Shown here piece after piece: positions 7,572-13,534 of a stretch of DNA of 15,164 nt (within the stretch, counting starts at the first letter, position 1; the number at the start of each line of letters is the position of its first letter). Made by a program: the position numbers and the translations under genes. The notes under the pieces are model-generated. The model did no database searches, was not told the origin of the DNA, and saw only the letters and a program-made list of their open reading frames with translations. Source of the stretch: Planctomycetia bacterium (lineage in GTDB: Bacteria > Planctomycetota > UBA1135 > GCA-002686595); NCBI GenBank assembly GCA_005778045.1, contig SXKQ01000145.1, forward strand, positions 1 through 15,164. Reading direction: 5' to 3'.

Positions 7572-7910
7572 CTAGTCGCTCGTGCCCGGTCCGTCACCGA
7601 GCGCCTTCTTGCGCAGGTGACTGCCGTAGAGCGCGAGTCCCAGACCGGCCATCGCGCGGACGAAGGCGCCGAGGAACGAGTCGTGAACGGCCGAGCGCGC
7701 TTGGAAGTCCGTGGTGCGATAGGCGAACTCGCGCTTCACGGGCTTCGGCACGCTGTCGAGGACATGGAACACGCCCCACAGCATGCCGAGCACGCCGAGC
7801 ACGACGAGAATCAACCCGAGTCGGGCCTGCTTGCGTCGTTCGTCGCGATCGAGTTGCTGCGCGTCGTGCACTTCGAGGACTGTAGCGCCGTTCTGTCCGG
7901 GATTGCACAC
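7572..7910 (-). CDS. Small membrane protein of unknown function
   Basis: A 112-residue protein that I do not recognise. A polar N-terminus ending in DRDERRKQ precedes a strong transmembrane helix (LGLILVVLGVLGMLWGVFHV, about residues 32-51). A soluble stretch with many charges follows, then a second hydrophobic segment (FLGAFVRAMAGLGLALYG, about 79-96) and a basic end, HLRKKALGDG. The layout suggests a two-helix inner-membrane protein with both ends in the cytoplasm. The start is GTG 7910; an alternative in-frame GTG lies at codon 14. No Shine-Dalgarno is obvious. It is divergent from rmuC with only 27 bases between starts. Membrane-protein composition makes it real rather than a shadow of the long plus-strand frame upstream of rmuC. 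Confidence 0.62.
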   Translation of the reverse strand: MCNPGQNGATVLEVHDAQQLDRDERRKQARLGLILVVLGVLGMLWGVFHVLDSVPKPVKREFAYRTTDFQARSAVHDSFLGAFVRAMAGLGLALYGSHLRKKALGDGPGTSD

Positions 7911-7924
7911 CTTCGCGGTCGCGC

Positions 7925-7930
7925 TAGAGT
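7925..7930 (+). promoter_or_regulatory. TANNNT hexamer (TAGAGT) before rmuC
   Basis: TAGAGT (four of six matches to TATAAT) ends 7 bases before the rmuC ATG at 7938, with no Shine-Dalgarno. It is a -10 candidate for a leaderless message. TTGCAC (7903-7908) sits 16 bases upstream as a poor -35. Confidence 0.3.
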
Positions 7931-7937
7931 CGAATCA

Positions 7938-9449
7938 ATGGACGGGATTTCTTTGCTCGTGGGGATCGGTGTCGGCGCGGTTGCTGGTTTCCTGATCGCG
8001 AATCTGCTGTCGCGCGGCAAGTCGACCGCTGCGGCCGCCACGCTTCAGGCTCAGCTGGACGCCGCGAAGTCCGAGCTTGGAGCGCTGCGGACGGAAGTGT
8101 CGAACTTGCGCGCGCGCGACACCGACCTCACGGCTCGCGAGGGTGCTGCTCGAGCCAGCGCCGATGGTCTCCAAGCGCAAGTTCGCGACTTGAGCGCGAA
8201 GCTCGAGCAGGAACGGGGCGCCACGCGCGCCGAAGCCAGCGAGCGCGCGAAGATCGCGGCCAGTCTTGCCGCGTTGCAGACGAGTCTCGACGAGCGCGAG
8301 CGATCGCTGCGCGAATTGCGTGCCACCGTGGAGCAGTCCAAGCAGCAACTCGTCGACGTGTTCAAGGCCACGGGCGGCGACGTGCTCAAGCAACAGGCCG
8401 AGCAGCTCCTCAAGCAGGCCAAGGAGCAATTCGAGGGCCACAAGCAGCTCTCGCAGCAGGAGCTCGAGGCACGCCAGCAGGCCATCCAGTCTCTGGTCCA
8501 GCCGCTCAAGGAACAGCTCGAGAAGCAGGAGAAGCTCGTCAAGGAGCTCGGCGAGAAGCGCGAGGGTGACTCGAAGTCCCTCTCCGAGCAGCTCAAACAG
8601 ATCGCGGAGCTGCAGCAGAAGGCATCGACGGCTGCGCTGACGCTCTCGAGCGCCATGCGCGACAACCGCCAGCGGGGCCAGTGGGGCGAGATCACGCTGC
8701 GCAACGTGGTGGAGATGGCTGGACTCGGCGCACACGTCGACTTCACCGAGCAGGCCAGCATCGAATCGGAGGACGGCGCGCGCCTGCGGCCAGACATGAT
8801 CGTGCGGCTGCCGGGCGATCGCTCGATTCCGATCGACGCCAAGGTTCCGATGAGCGCATACCTCGAATCGATCGACGCCACCCAGACGGACGCGGAGCGC
8901 GCGCGCAAGCGCCTGTCCCACGCCGATGCGGTGCGCTGCCACGTTCGCACGCTCAAGTCGCGCGACTACGCTGCGTCCGTGGAAGGCGAGATCGAGCTCA
9001 CCGTGATGTTCGTGCCGGTCGAGAGCGCGCTGGTCGCGGCGCTGGAGGCCGACGGCACGCTCTTCAAGGAGGCGCTCGACTCGCGAGTGATCATCACCAC
9101 GCCTTCGACGTTGCTCGCACTCCTGCGAACCTGCGCGATGCAGTGGCAGCAGGCCAAGCTCAACGAGAACGCGCTCAAGATCGGCGCGCATGCCAAGGAG
9201 CTCTTGGTGCGCATCCAGAACGTCGCGGAAGACCTGCACAAGGTCGGCAAGGGACTCAAGGGCGCGACCGACGCCTTCAATGCCGCAGTGGGCTCGTACA
9301 ACCTCCGCCTCGTGCCGAAGGCACGCGCCACGGCCGAGCTCGCCGGCGAGCTCGAGGCAGTGCCAGAGGAACTCGAGATGCAGTCGCGCAACGTGCGGAC
9401 CGACATCGTCGGCGGGCCTTCGACGCCGAAGCTCCTGCCGGAAGCCTGA
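7938..9449 (+). CDS. rmuC: DNA recombination protein RmuC
   Basis: A 503-residue protein with the RmuC layout. A single N-terminal membrane helix (LLVGIGVGAVAGFLIANLL, residues 6-24) is followed by a long Ala/Glu/Gln-rich coiled coil (about 35-235), then the nuclease-like RmuC domain. In that domain RGQWGEITLRNVVEMAGLG (about 245-263) and RPDMIVRLPGDRSIPIDAK precede SRVIITTPSTLLALLRT (about 380) and an AKLNENALKIGAHAKEL segment. RmuC limits inversions and rearrangements at short repeats in E. coli; a nuclease role is predicted from its fold. ATG 7938 places the membrane helix at the N-terminus, as in the family. The same frame is open further upstream but overlaps the opposing membrane-protein gene and looks non-coding. 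It converges on the HMA gene with 7 bases between stops. Confidence 0.93.
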   Translation: MDGISLLVGIGVGAVAGFLIANLLSRGKSTAAAATLQAQLDAAKSELGALRTEVSNLRARDTDLTAREGAARASADGLQAQVRDLSAKLEQERGATRAEASERAKIAASLAALQTSLDERERSLRELRATVEQSKQQLVDVFKATGGDVLKQQAEQLLKQAKEQFEGHKQLSQQELEARQQAIQSLVQPLKEQLEKQEKLVKELGEKREGDSKSLSEQLKQIAELQQKASTAALTLSSAMRDNRQRGQWGEITLRNVVEMAGLGAHVDFTEQASIESEDGARLRPDMIVRLPGDRSIPIDAKVPMSAYLESIDATQTDAERARKRLSHADAVRCHVRTLKSRDYAASVEGEIELTVMFVPVESALVAALEADGTLFKEALDSRVIITTPSTLLALLRTCAMQWQQAKLNENALKIGAHAKELLVRIQNVAEDLHKVGKGLKGATDAFNAAVGSYNLRLVPKARATAELAGELEAVPEELEMQSRNVRTDIVGGPSTPKLLPEA

Positions 9450-9461
9450 GCGCCGTTCAGG
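9445..9461. terminator. Stop-codon hairpin between convergent rmuC and HMA genes
   Basis: CCTGA (9445-9449) and TCAGG (9457-9461) form a 5-bp inverted repeat whose arms contain the two convergent stop codons. It could act as a weak bidirectional terminator, but the stem is short and no T run follows on either strand. Confidence 0.25.
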
Positions 9462-9822
9462 GGCGCGCTTGCGCCTCGTACTTGTCGAAGGTGAGGGCGC
9501 GCTCGAGGGCGGCGACATCGACCTGCGAGCCCACCAGCAGGGTGGCCGTGCCCGCTTCCTGATCGACCGCGGCCTCGCGCACGCCAGCAACCCCGAGTGC
9601 CGCGGCATGAACCTTGGGACGGCAACCGCCACAGCACATTCCCTCGATCTCGAACACGCGCACGATCTCGCCCGCGGCCGGCTCCGAGGCGAGCACGAAC
9701 GGGATCGTGGCCTGCTGTACCTTCGGGGGCGCCACGTAGCTGGGCGCCTTGGCCCGCAGGGCCACGACGGTGGCAGCGGAGCCGGCGACGGCGAGCAAGG
9801 CTACGAGCGCGTATTTGTTCAT
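9457..9822 (-). CDS. Membrane-anchored heavy-metal-associated (HMA) domain protein
   Basis: A 121-residue protein with an N-terminal hydrophobic segment (YALVALLAVAGSAATVVAL, residues 4-22) that is either a signal anchor or an uncleaved signal. A proline-rich linker leads to one HMA domain. The metal site is GMCCGGC (61-67): Met62, Cys64 and Cys67 fit MxCxxC, with an extra Cys63. VAGVREAAVDQEAGTATLLV continues the ferredoxin-like fold. HMA domains bind Cu(I), Hg(II), Zn or similar ions. Export to the periplasmic side is unlike CopZ-type chaperones but like MerP. I do not assign a metal. The start at ATG 9822 rather than 9846 is set by a strong Shine-Dalgarno. No metal ATPase or mer gene lies nearby. 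Confidence 0.82.
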   Translation of the reverse strand: MNKYALVALLAVAGSAATVVALRAKAPSYVAPPKVQQATIPFVLASEPAAGEIVRVFEIEGMCCGGCRPKVHAAALGVAGVREAAVDQEAGTATLLVGSQVDVAALERALTFDKYEAQARP

Positions 9823-9826
9823 AGGA

Positions 9827-9832
9827 CCCCCT
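9827..9832 (-). promoter_or_regulatory. Ribosome binding site of the HMA gene
   Basis: AGGGGG on the minus strand ends 4 bases before the ATG at 9822 and decides the start. It is one of only two clear Shine-Dalgarno sequences in the window. Confidence 0.7.
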
Positions 9833-9876
9833 AGAAGATCGAACACAGAGTGGCTGCTGTCCAGAGGTGCGCGCGC

Positions 9877-9905
9877 TTGAGGCTTTCGCGCAACTGGGAG
9901 AGAAT
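9877..9905 (+). promoter_or_regulatory. Candidate promoter for gmhA
   Basis: TTGAGG (9877-9882), a 17-base spacer and GAGAAT (9900-9905) match the consensus hexamers at four of six positions each. Initiation about 7 bases later would fall at the gmhA ATG (9913), giving a leaderless transcript. GGGAG (9896-9900) lies 12 bases upstream, too far for a good Shine-Dalgarno. Confidence 0.3.
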
Positions 9906-9912
9906 CGGCCGC

Positions 9913-10575
9913 ATGAACCAGAACGACCCCGTGCGCGCGTCATTCGAGGAGGCGCTGGCGACCTTGCAGGCCTTCCTGGCATCGCCCGAAGCGCTCCCCA
10001 ACGTGCAGCGTTTCGTCGAAGCGGCCGCGACGACCCTCGCGCGCGGCGGCAAGCTACTCTCGTGCGGCAACGGCGGGAGCATGTGCGACGCGATGCACTT
10101 CGCCGAGGAGTGGACCGGCCGCTTCCGCGGCAACCGCGACGCGCTGCCGGCGATCGCCTTCTCCGACCCGAGTCAGCTGACGTGCATCGCCAATGACTTT
10201 GGCTTTGACGAGGTCTTCGCGCGCCAAGTCGAGGCCCTCGGGCGACCCGGCGACCTGCTCGTGATGATGTCGACCTCGGGCAACTCGCCGAACTGCCTGC
10301 GCGCGGTCGAAGTGGCGCGCGCACGCGGCATCACCGTCGTGGGCTTGCTCGGCAAGGGCGGCGGCAAGCTGCAGTCGCTGGTCGACATCCCGATCGTCGT
10401 GCCGCTCGCGCAGACTTCCGACCGCATCCAAGAAGTGCACATCAAGGTGCTGCACATCGTGATCGAGGCGGTCGAGCGCCGCATGTTCCCGAAAAACTAC
10501 GAGCGATTCTGCAAGGCACGTCGCCCCGCGAGCACGTCCGTGACGCGCGCGCGGGGCGAGTTCGTTCGTAGGTGA
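9913..10575 (+). CDS. gmhA: Phosphoheptose isomerase (sedoheptulose 7-phosphate isomerase), SIS domain
   Basis: GmhA converts sedoheptulose 7-phosphate to D-glycero-D-manno-heptose 7-phosphate, the first step toward ADP- or GDP-heptose for lipopolysaccharide core or surface glycans. The 220-residue protein has the SIS-domain sugar-phosphate motifs SCGNGGSMCDAMHFAEE (50-66) and MSTSGNSPN (119-127). Catalytic and metal positions known from E. coli are present: His62 and Glu65 in the first motif, and Gln173 and His181 in RIQEVHIKVLH. A basic tail of about 25 residues (FCKARRPASTSVTRARGEFV) exceeds the usual length of about 190-200. ATG 9913 is the start closest to the family N-terminus. Other heptose genes are not adjacent. 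A DiaA-like SIS protein is the alternative, but the catalytic residues favour GmhA. Confidence 0.88.
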   Translation: MNQNDPVRASFEEALATLQAFLASPEALPNVQRFVEAAATTLARGGKLLSCGNGGSMCDAMHFAEEWTGRFRGNRDALPAIAFSDPSQLTCIANDFGFDEVFARQVEALGRPGDLLVMMSTSGNSPNCLRAVEVARARGITVVGLLGKGGGKLQSLVDIPIVVPLAQTSDRIQEVHIKVLHIVIEAVERRMFPKNYERFCKARRPASTSVTRARGEFVRR

Positions 10576-10576
10576 G

Positions 10577-11137
10577 CTAGCGACGGCGTGACAGGCGCCA
10601 GCCGAGGCGAGCTGCGGCACGATCCTCGTCGAAGCTGCGGCCGCGACGCTCCAGCGAACGCTCGATCTTCCCGCGCTGCTCCGGCGTGAGCGATTCGATC
10701 AGGGGGCGGGTCGGCGGCAGCATGCGCTCGCGCGCCGATTGCAGCAGAGGGCGCAGCCCGTCGCGCAGGATCGCCTTCGCGCCTTCGCGGTCGCCCGCGT
10801 CGCGCAGGGCGCGAGCTCGCTCGACGATCTCGCGCGCCTTCGTCCGGGTCTCCTCGGCGATGGGCGCAAGCTCGCGGGCGACGTCGCGACCGGCTGCGCG
10901 CTGTTCGTCGGTGATGCCGAGGTGCTCGCGGATCCGCTCGCGCACACCCTCGCGACGCTGGCGGGAGCGTTGGTGGCGGGCGCGTTGGTGGCGGCGAGCG
11001 CCGTCGCGATCGCGGCGTACGCCCTGCTCGGAGCGCTGGCCGCCCGGGGCTTCCCGGCGACCTTCCTGAAGGGCCGCGAAGGCCGTGCTTCCGGCGAAGA
11101 CCAAGGCTGCGAGTGCGAGAACGATGTGTTTCTTCAT
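10577..11137 (-). CDS. Exported Arg-rich protein, Spy/CpxP-like (LTxxQ motif)
   Basis: A 186-residue protein with a clear signal peptide (MKKHIVLALAALVFAGSTAFA, cleavage after residue 21). Residues 27-70 are a low-complexity basic stretch with 17 Arg in 44 residues. A helical domain follows with LGITDEQR (73-80) and LTPEQR (150-155), the spaced LTxxQ-like motifs of Spy/CpxP-type periplasmic proteins. Those bind metals or act as ATP-independent chaperones in envelope stress. The match is to the motif pattern only, so function is tentative. The start at ATG 11137 is supported by GGAGAG seven bases upstream. It lies 83 bases after the cytochrome c peroxidase gene on the same strand and may be in its operon. 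Its stop is one base from that of gmhA. Confidence 0.7.
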   Translation of the reverse strand: MKKHIVLALAALVFAGSTAFAALQEGRREAPGGQRSEQGVRRDRDGARRHQRARHQRSRQRREGVRERIREHLGITDEQRAAGRDVARELAPIAEETRTKAREIVERARALRDAGDREGAKAILRDGLRPLLQSARERMLPPTRPLIESLTPEQRGKIERSLERRGRSFDEDRAAARLGWRLSRRR

Positions 11138-11144
11138 GGCGAGT

Positions 11145-11150
11145 CTCTCC
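11145..11150 (-). promoter_or_regulatory. Ribosome binding site of the Spy-like gene
   Basis: GGAGAG on the minus strand ends seven bases before the ATG at 11137 and confirms that start over the longer upstream open frame. Confidence 0.65.
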
Positions 11151-11220
11151 GTGGTGACGCCCTGTGAAACCTCGCTACGGAATGCGGGTTCCGGCGTTGG
11201 CGCGCCCGTACATGGCTTTT

Positions 11221-12216
11221 TCAAGGCCGCGAGAGGGCCTGCAGGAACGCGACCAGCGCCGCCCGCTCCTCCGAGGTCGCGTCGAACGCACGCAGCTCTG
11301 GGTCGAGCTGCGGATGGGGGTTCCCGCCACGTGCGTAGAACTCGACGACCTCCTCGAGGGTCGCGAGGCTGCCGTCGTGCATGTAGGGCGCTGTGAGCGC
11401 GAGCGCTCGCAGGCTGGCGGTCTTGAAGCGTCCTCGATCCGCCGCATCGCCCGTGATCGCCGCGCGGCCCGGCTCGGCCTCGCCGTCTCGCACTCCGATG
11501 CCCGTGGAGTGAAAGCGCTCGTCGGAGAAGTTCGGACCCGAGTGGCAGCGCCAGCAACCGGCGCGGCTCTCGAAGAGCCACATGCCCGTACGCTCCTGCA
11601 GGCTCAACCCGGTCACATCGCCGGCGCGGAAGCGATCCACGGGGCTGTTGCCGAGCTGAAGCCGTCGCACGAACTGGGCCAGCGCGCGGGCCAGCGAGTC
11701 GCGCGTGAGGGCTCCGTACGCGGCTTCGAAACGCGCCGCATGGCGCGGCTCCGCGCGCAGTCGCGCCAGCGCATCCTCGACCGGCAGCGCCATCTCGTCG
11801 GGATTCTCGAGCGGCATGAGCGCCTGCTCCTCGAGGCTCTCCGCAGCGCCGTCCCACATCTGCGTACTCGCGTGGCCGCGATTGAAGAGCGTCGGCGCGT
11901 TGCGACGCGAGAGCTTGCCGTCGACACCCAGCGAGCGAGCTCGCGGGTCCGCCATGCCGTGCTCGGGCTGATGGCAGCTCGCACACGCGACCGTGCGATC
12001 GCGCGAGAGCAGCGGATCGAAGAACAGCGCGCGGCCGAGAGCGGTGCGCTCGTCGGTGAACTCGTTGCCAACCGGCGCGACCAGCTCATCCGGGAAGCCC
12101 AGCGGCGCCGCGAGCGGCAACGTCGCGGGCAGCGTGTCGCGCGGCAGTGGCCCCGGCCCCTGAACCAGGGTCGCGACCGCGAGCATCACGATGGAAAAAG
12201 CTGCGCGGAGCGCCAT
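11221..12216 (-). CDS. Diheme cytochrome c peroxidase (CcpA/MauG family)
   Basis: A 331-residue exported protein with two c-type heme sites, CASCH (78-82) and CWRCH (221-225), spaced as in bacterial diheme peroxidases. These reduce hydrogen peroxide in the periplasm using electrons from small cytochromes; MauG relatives modify proteins instead. ALGRALFFDPLLSRD (59-73) before the first heme, SRRNAPTLFNRG (103-114) and APYMHDGSLATLEEVVEFY (276-294) are family hallmarks; Met279 lies where a heme ligand is expected. The N-terminus (MALRAAFSIVMLAVATLV) is a signal peptide. ATG 12216 gives that signal; no Shine-Dalgarno is present, but TACCCT lies 6 bases upstream. It is divergent from the GT39-like gene and followed by the Spy-like gene. 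Peroxidase versus MauG-like function is not settled. Confidence 0.92.
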   Translation of the reverse strand: MALRAAFSIVMLAVATLVQGPGPLPRDTLPATLPLAAPLGFPDELVAPVGNEFTDERTALGRALFFDPLLSRDRTVACASCHQPEHGMADPRARSLGVDGKLSRRNAPTLFNRGHASTQMWDGAAESLEEQALMPLENPDEMALPVEDALARLRAEPRHAARFEAAYGALTRDSLARALAQFVRRLQLGNSPVDRFRAGDVTGLSLQERTGMWLFESRAGCWRCHSGPNFSDERFHSTGIGVRDGEAEPGRAAITGDAADRGRFKTASLRALALTAPYMHDGSLATLEEVVEFYARGGNPHPQLDPELRAFDATSEERAALVAFLQALSRP

Positions 12217-12222
12217 GCGCAC

Positions 12223-12228
12223 AGGGTA
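12223..12228 (-). promoter_or_regulatory. TANNNT hexamer (TACCCT) before the peroxidase gene
   Basis: On the minus strand TACCCT ends 6 bases before the ATG at 12216, with no Shine-Dalgarno between. It fits a leaderless -10 element. The 70-base divergent gap must also hold the promoter of the plus-strand glycosyltransferase gene. Confidence 0.25.
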
Positions 12229-12286
12229 CGACAGGGAATGTGCGCTGGCAGCAGCGCCGACACGTGACGTACAACAGACAGGGCCC

Positions 12287-13534
12287 ATGGACACAGACCA
12301 ACCGCCGACCACGACCACGCGCCTCCTCGGCTGGCTCGGCGCACTGGCCATCGTCGCGTTCCTCGGTGTCGCCGTGGGGGCCACGCTGGGAGACGTGCGC
12401 TACCAGCCGTCGTCGGACGAGGGCTTCTACCTGAAGTACATGCAGGAGGTGTGCGGCCGCGGGCCCGGCGCGCTGCCCGACCTGTTTCGCTTCTACCTTG
12501 GCGACACGCGGGCCCACATCTTCCCGCCGCCCAGTCGCGTCGGCTTCGTCGCCGTGAGCGCCGCGTGGGGCGGGCTGACCGAGACGACGCTGCCCGCGCT
12601 GTCACGCCTCTCGCTCGCGTCGCACCTCGCGCTCATCCTCGCGGTGTACGCCTTCGCATCGCGCTGGTTCGGACCGCTGAAGGGACTGCTCGCCACCGCA
12701 CTGGTCGCGACATCGACGCTCGGCCTGGGTCTGTCGCGCCACGCGCTGACCGACAGCTTCATCACGCTGTCCCAGTTCGTGACGGTGGCGCTGTTCATCG
12801 AGTACGTGCGCGAGCCGTCGCGTCTGGGGCGGGCGCTCGCGTTCGCGCTGGCCTTCACCTTCGCGATCCTGACCAAGGAGATCGCGGTGCTGCTCGCCGT
12901 CCCATTCGTGGCCTTCGCCGCGGTCGAGCGCTGGTACGCGCGCCGGGACGTGCCGATCGTACGTACCGCGCTGGTCCTCGCGCTGCCCGTGCTCGCGAGC
13001 ATCGCGGTCTGGGTGCTCGCCGCCGGAAGCCCGATCCTGCTCTTCAAGGTCATGAAGATCGTGTTGCTCTCGCCGGCCACGAACGAGTACGCGATCCGCT
13101 ACGGCTCCGGAGCGTGGTTCCGCTACCCGATCGACGAGCTGCTGATGTCGCCGTGGGCGACGCTGCTCGGACTGATGGCGATCGGCGTCGCGCTATGGCG
13201 CTGGCGCCGAGGAGAGTACGGCTCGCTCGCCGTCGCGCTCTCGCTCGTCTACGTCGGCCAGATCGCGGCGCTCGGGCCGTTCACCAAGAACCTGCGCTAC
13301 GTCGCGCTGCTGGAAGTGCCGCTGCGCATTCTCGCGGTGATGCTGCTGTGGGAGTTCTGCGACGCGAAGCGCTCGCGCGCGGGCCTCGCCGCGTGCTGCG
13401 CAGCCGTCGCGTTCCTGTGCTGGGCAAGCTGGGCGGACTTCCAGCTCATCTGGCTGCAATTCCACGCCTATGACCCGGTCACCGCGCTCCTCGTCGGCGT
13501 TCGCCAGATGGTGCCGACGACGCCCGGCAACTAG
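12287..13534 (+). CDS. GT39/ArnT-like integral membrane glycosyltransferase
   Basis: A 415-residue polytopic membrane protein with roughly nine to ten hydrophobic segments. After the first helix (LLGWLGALAIVAFLGVAVGA) comes the extracytoplasmic loop DVRYQPSSDEGFYLKYM. Its acidic pair (about residues 44-45) is the placement of the catalytic Asp/Glu in GT-C enzymes such as PMT and ArnT. A His-containing loop (LGLSRHALTDSFI) and a helix with LTKEIAVLLAVPFVAF follow, as in the family. Such enzymes move a sugar from a polyprenyl-phosphate carrier onto lipid, glycan or protein. The acceptor is unknown. ATG 12287 is chosen because the membrane helix follows directly; no Shine-Dalgarno is evident. 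It converges on a cytoplasmic glycosyltransferase-methyltransferase fusion that could act in the same glycan pathway. The stop shares CTAG with that gene. Confidence 0.78.
   Translation: MDTDQPPTTTTRLLGWLGALAIVAFLGVAVGATLGDVRYQPSSDEGFYLKYMQEVCGRGPGALPDLFRFYLGDTRAHIFPPPSRVGFVAVSAAWGGLTETTLPALSRLSLASHLALILAVYAFASRWFGPLKGLLATALVATSTLGLGLSRHALTDSFITLSQFVTVALFIEYVREPSRLGRALAFALAFTFAILTKEIAVLLAVPFVAFAAVERWYARRDVPIVRTALVLALPVLASIAVWVLAAGSPILLFKVMKIVLLSPATNEYAIRYGSGAWFRYPIDELLMSPWATLLGLMAIGVALWRWRRGEYGSLAVALSLVYVGQIAALGPFTKNLRYVALLEVPLRILAVMLLWEFCDAKRSRAGLAACCAAVAFLCWASWADFQLIWLQFHAYDPVTALLVGVRQMVPTTPGN

Noticed and set aside
7935..9632. A 565-codon minus-strand open frame across rmuC
   Set aside because: The translation is Leu/Glu-repetitive and has no recognisable domain; rmuC on the plus strand has clear family motifs.
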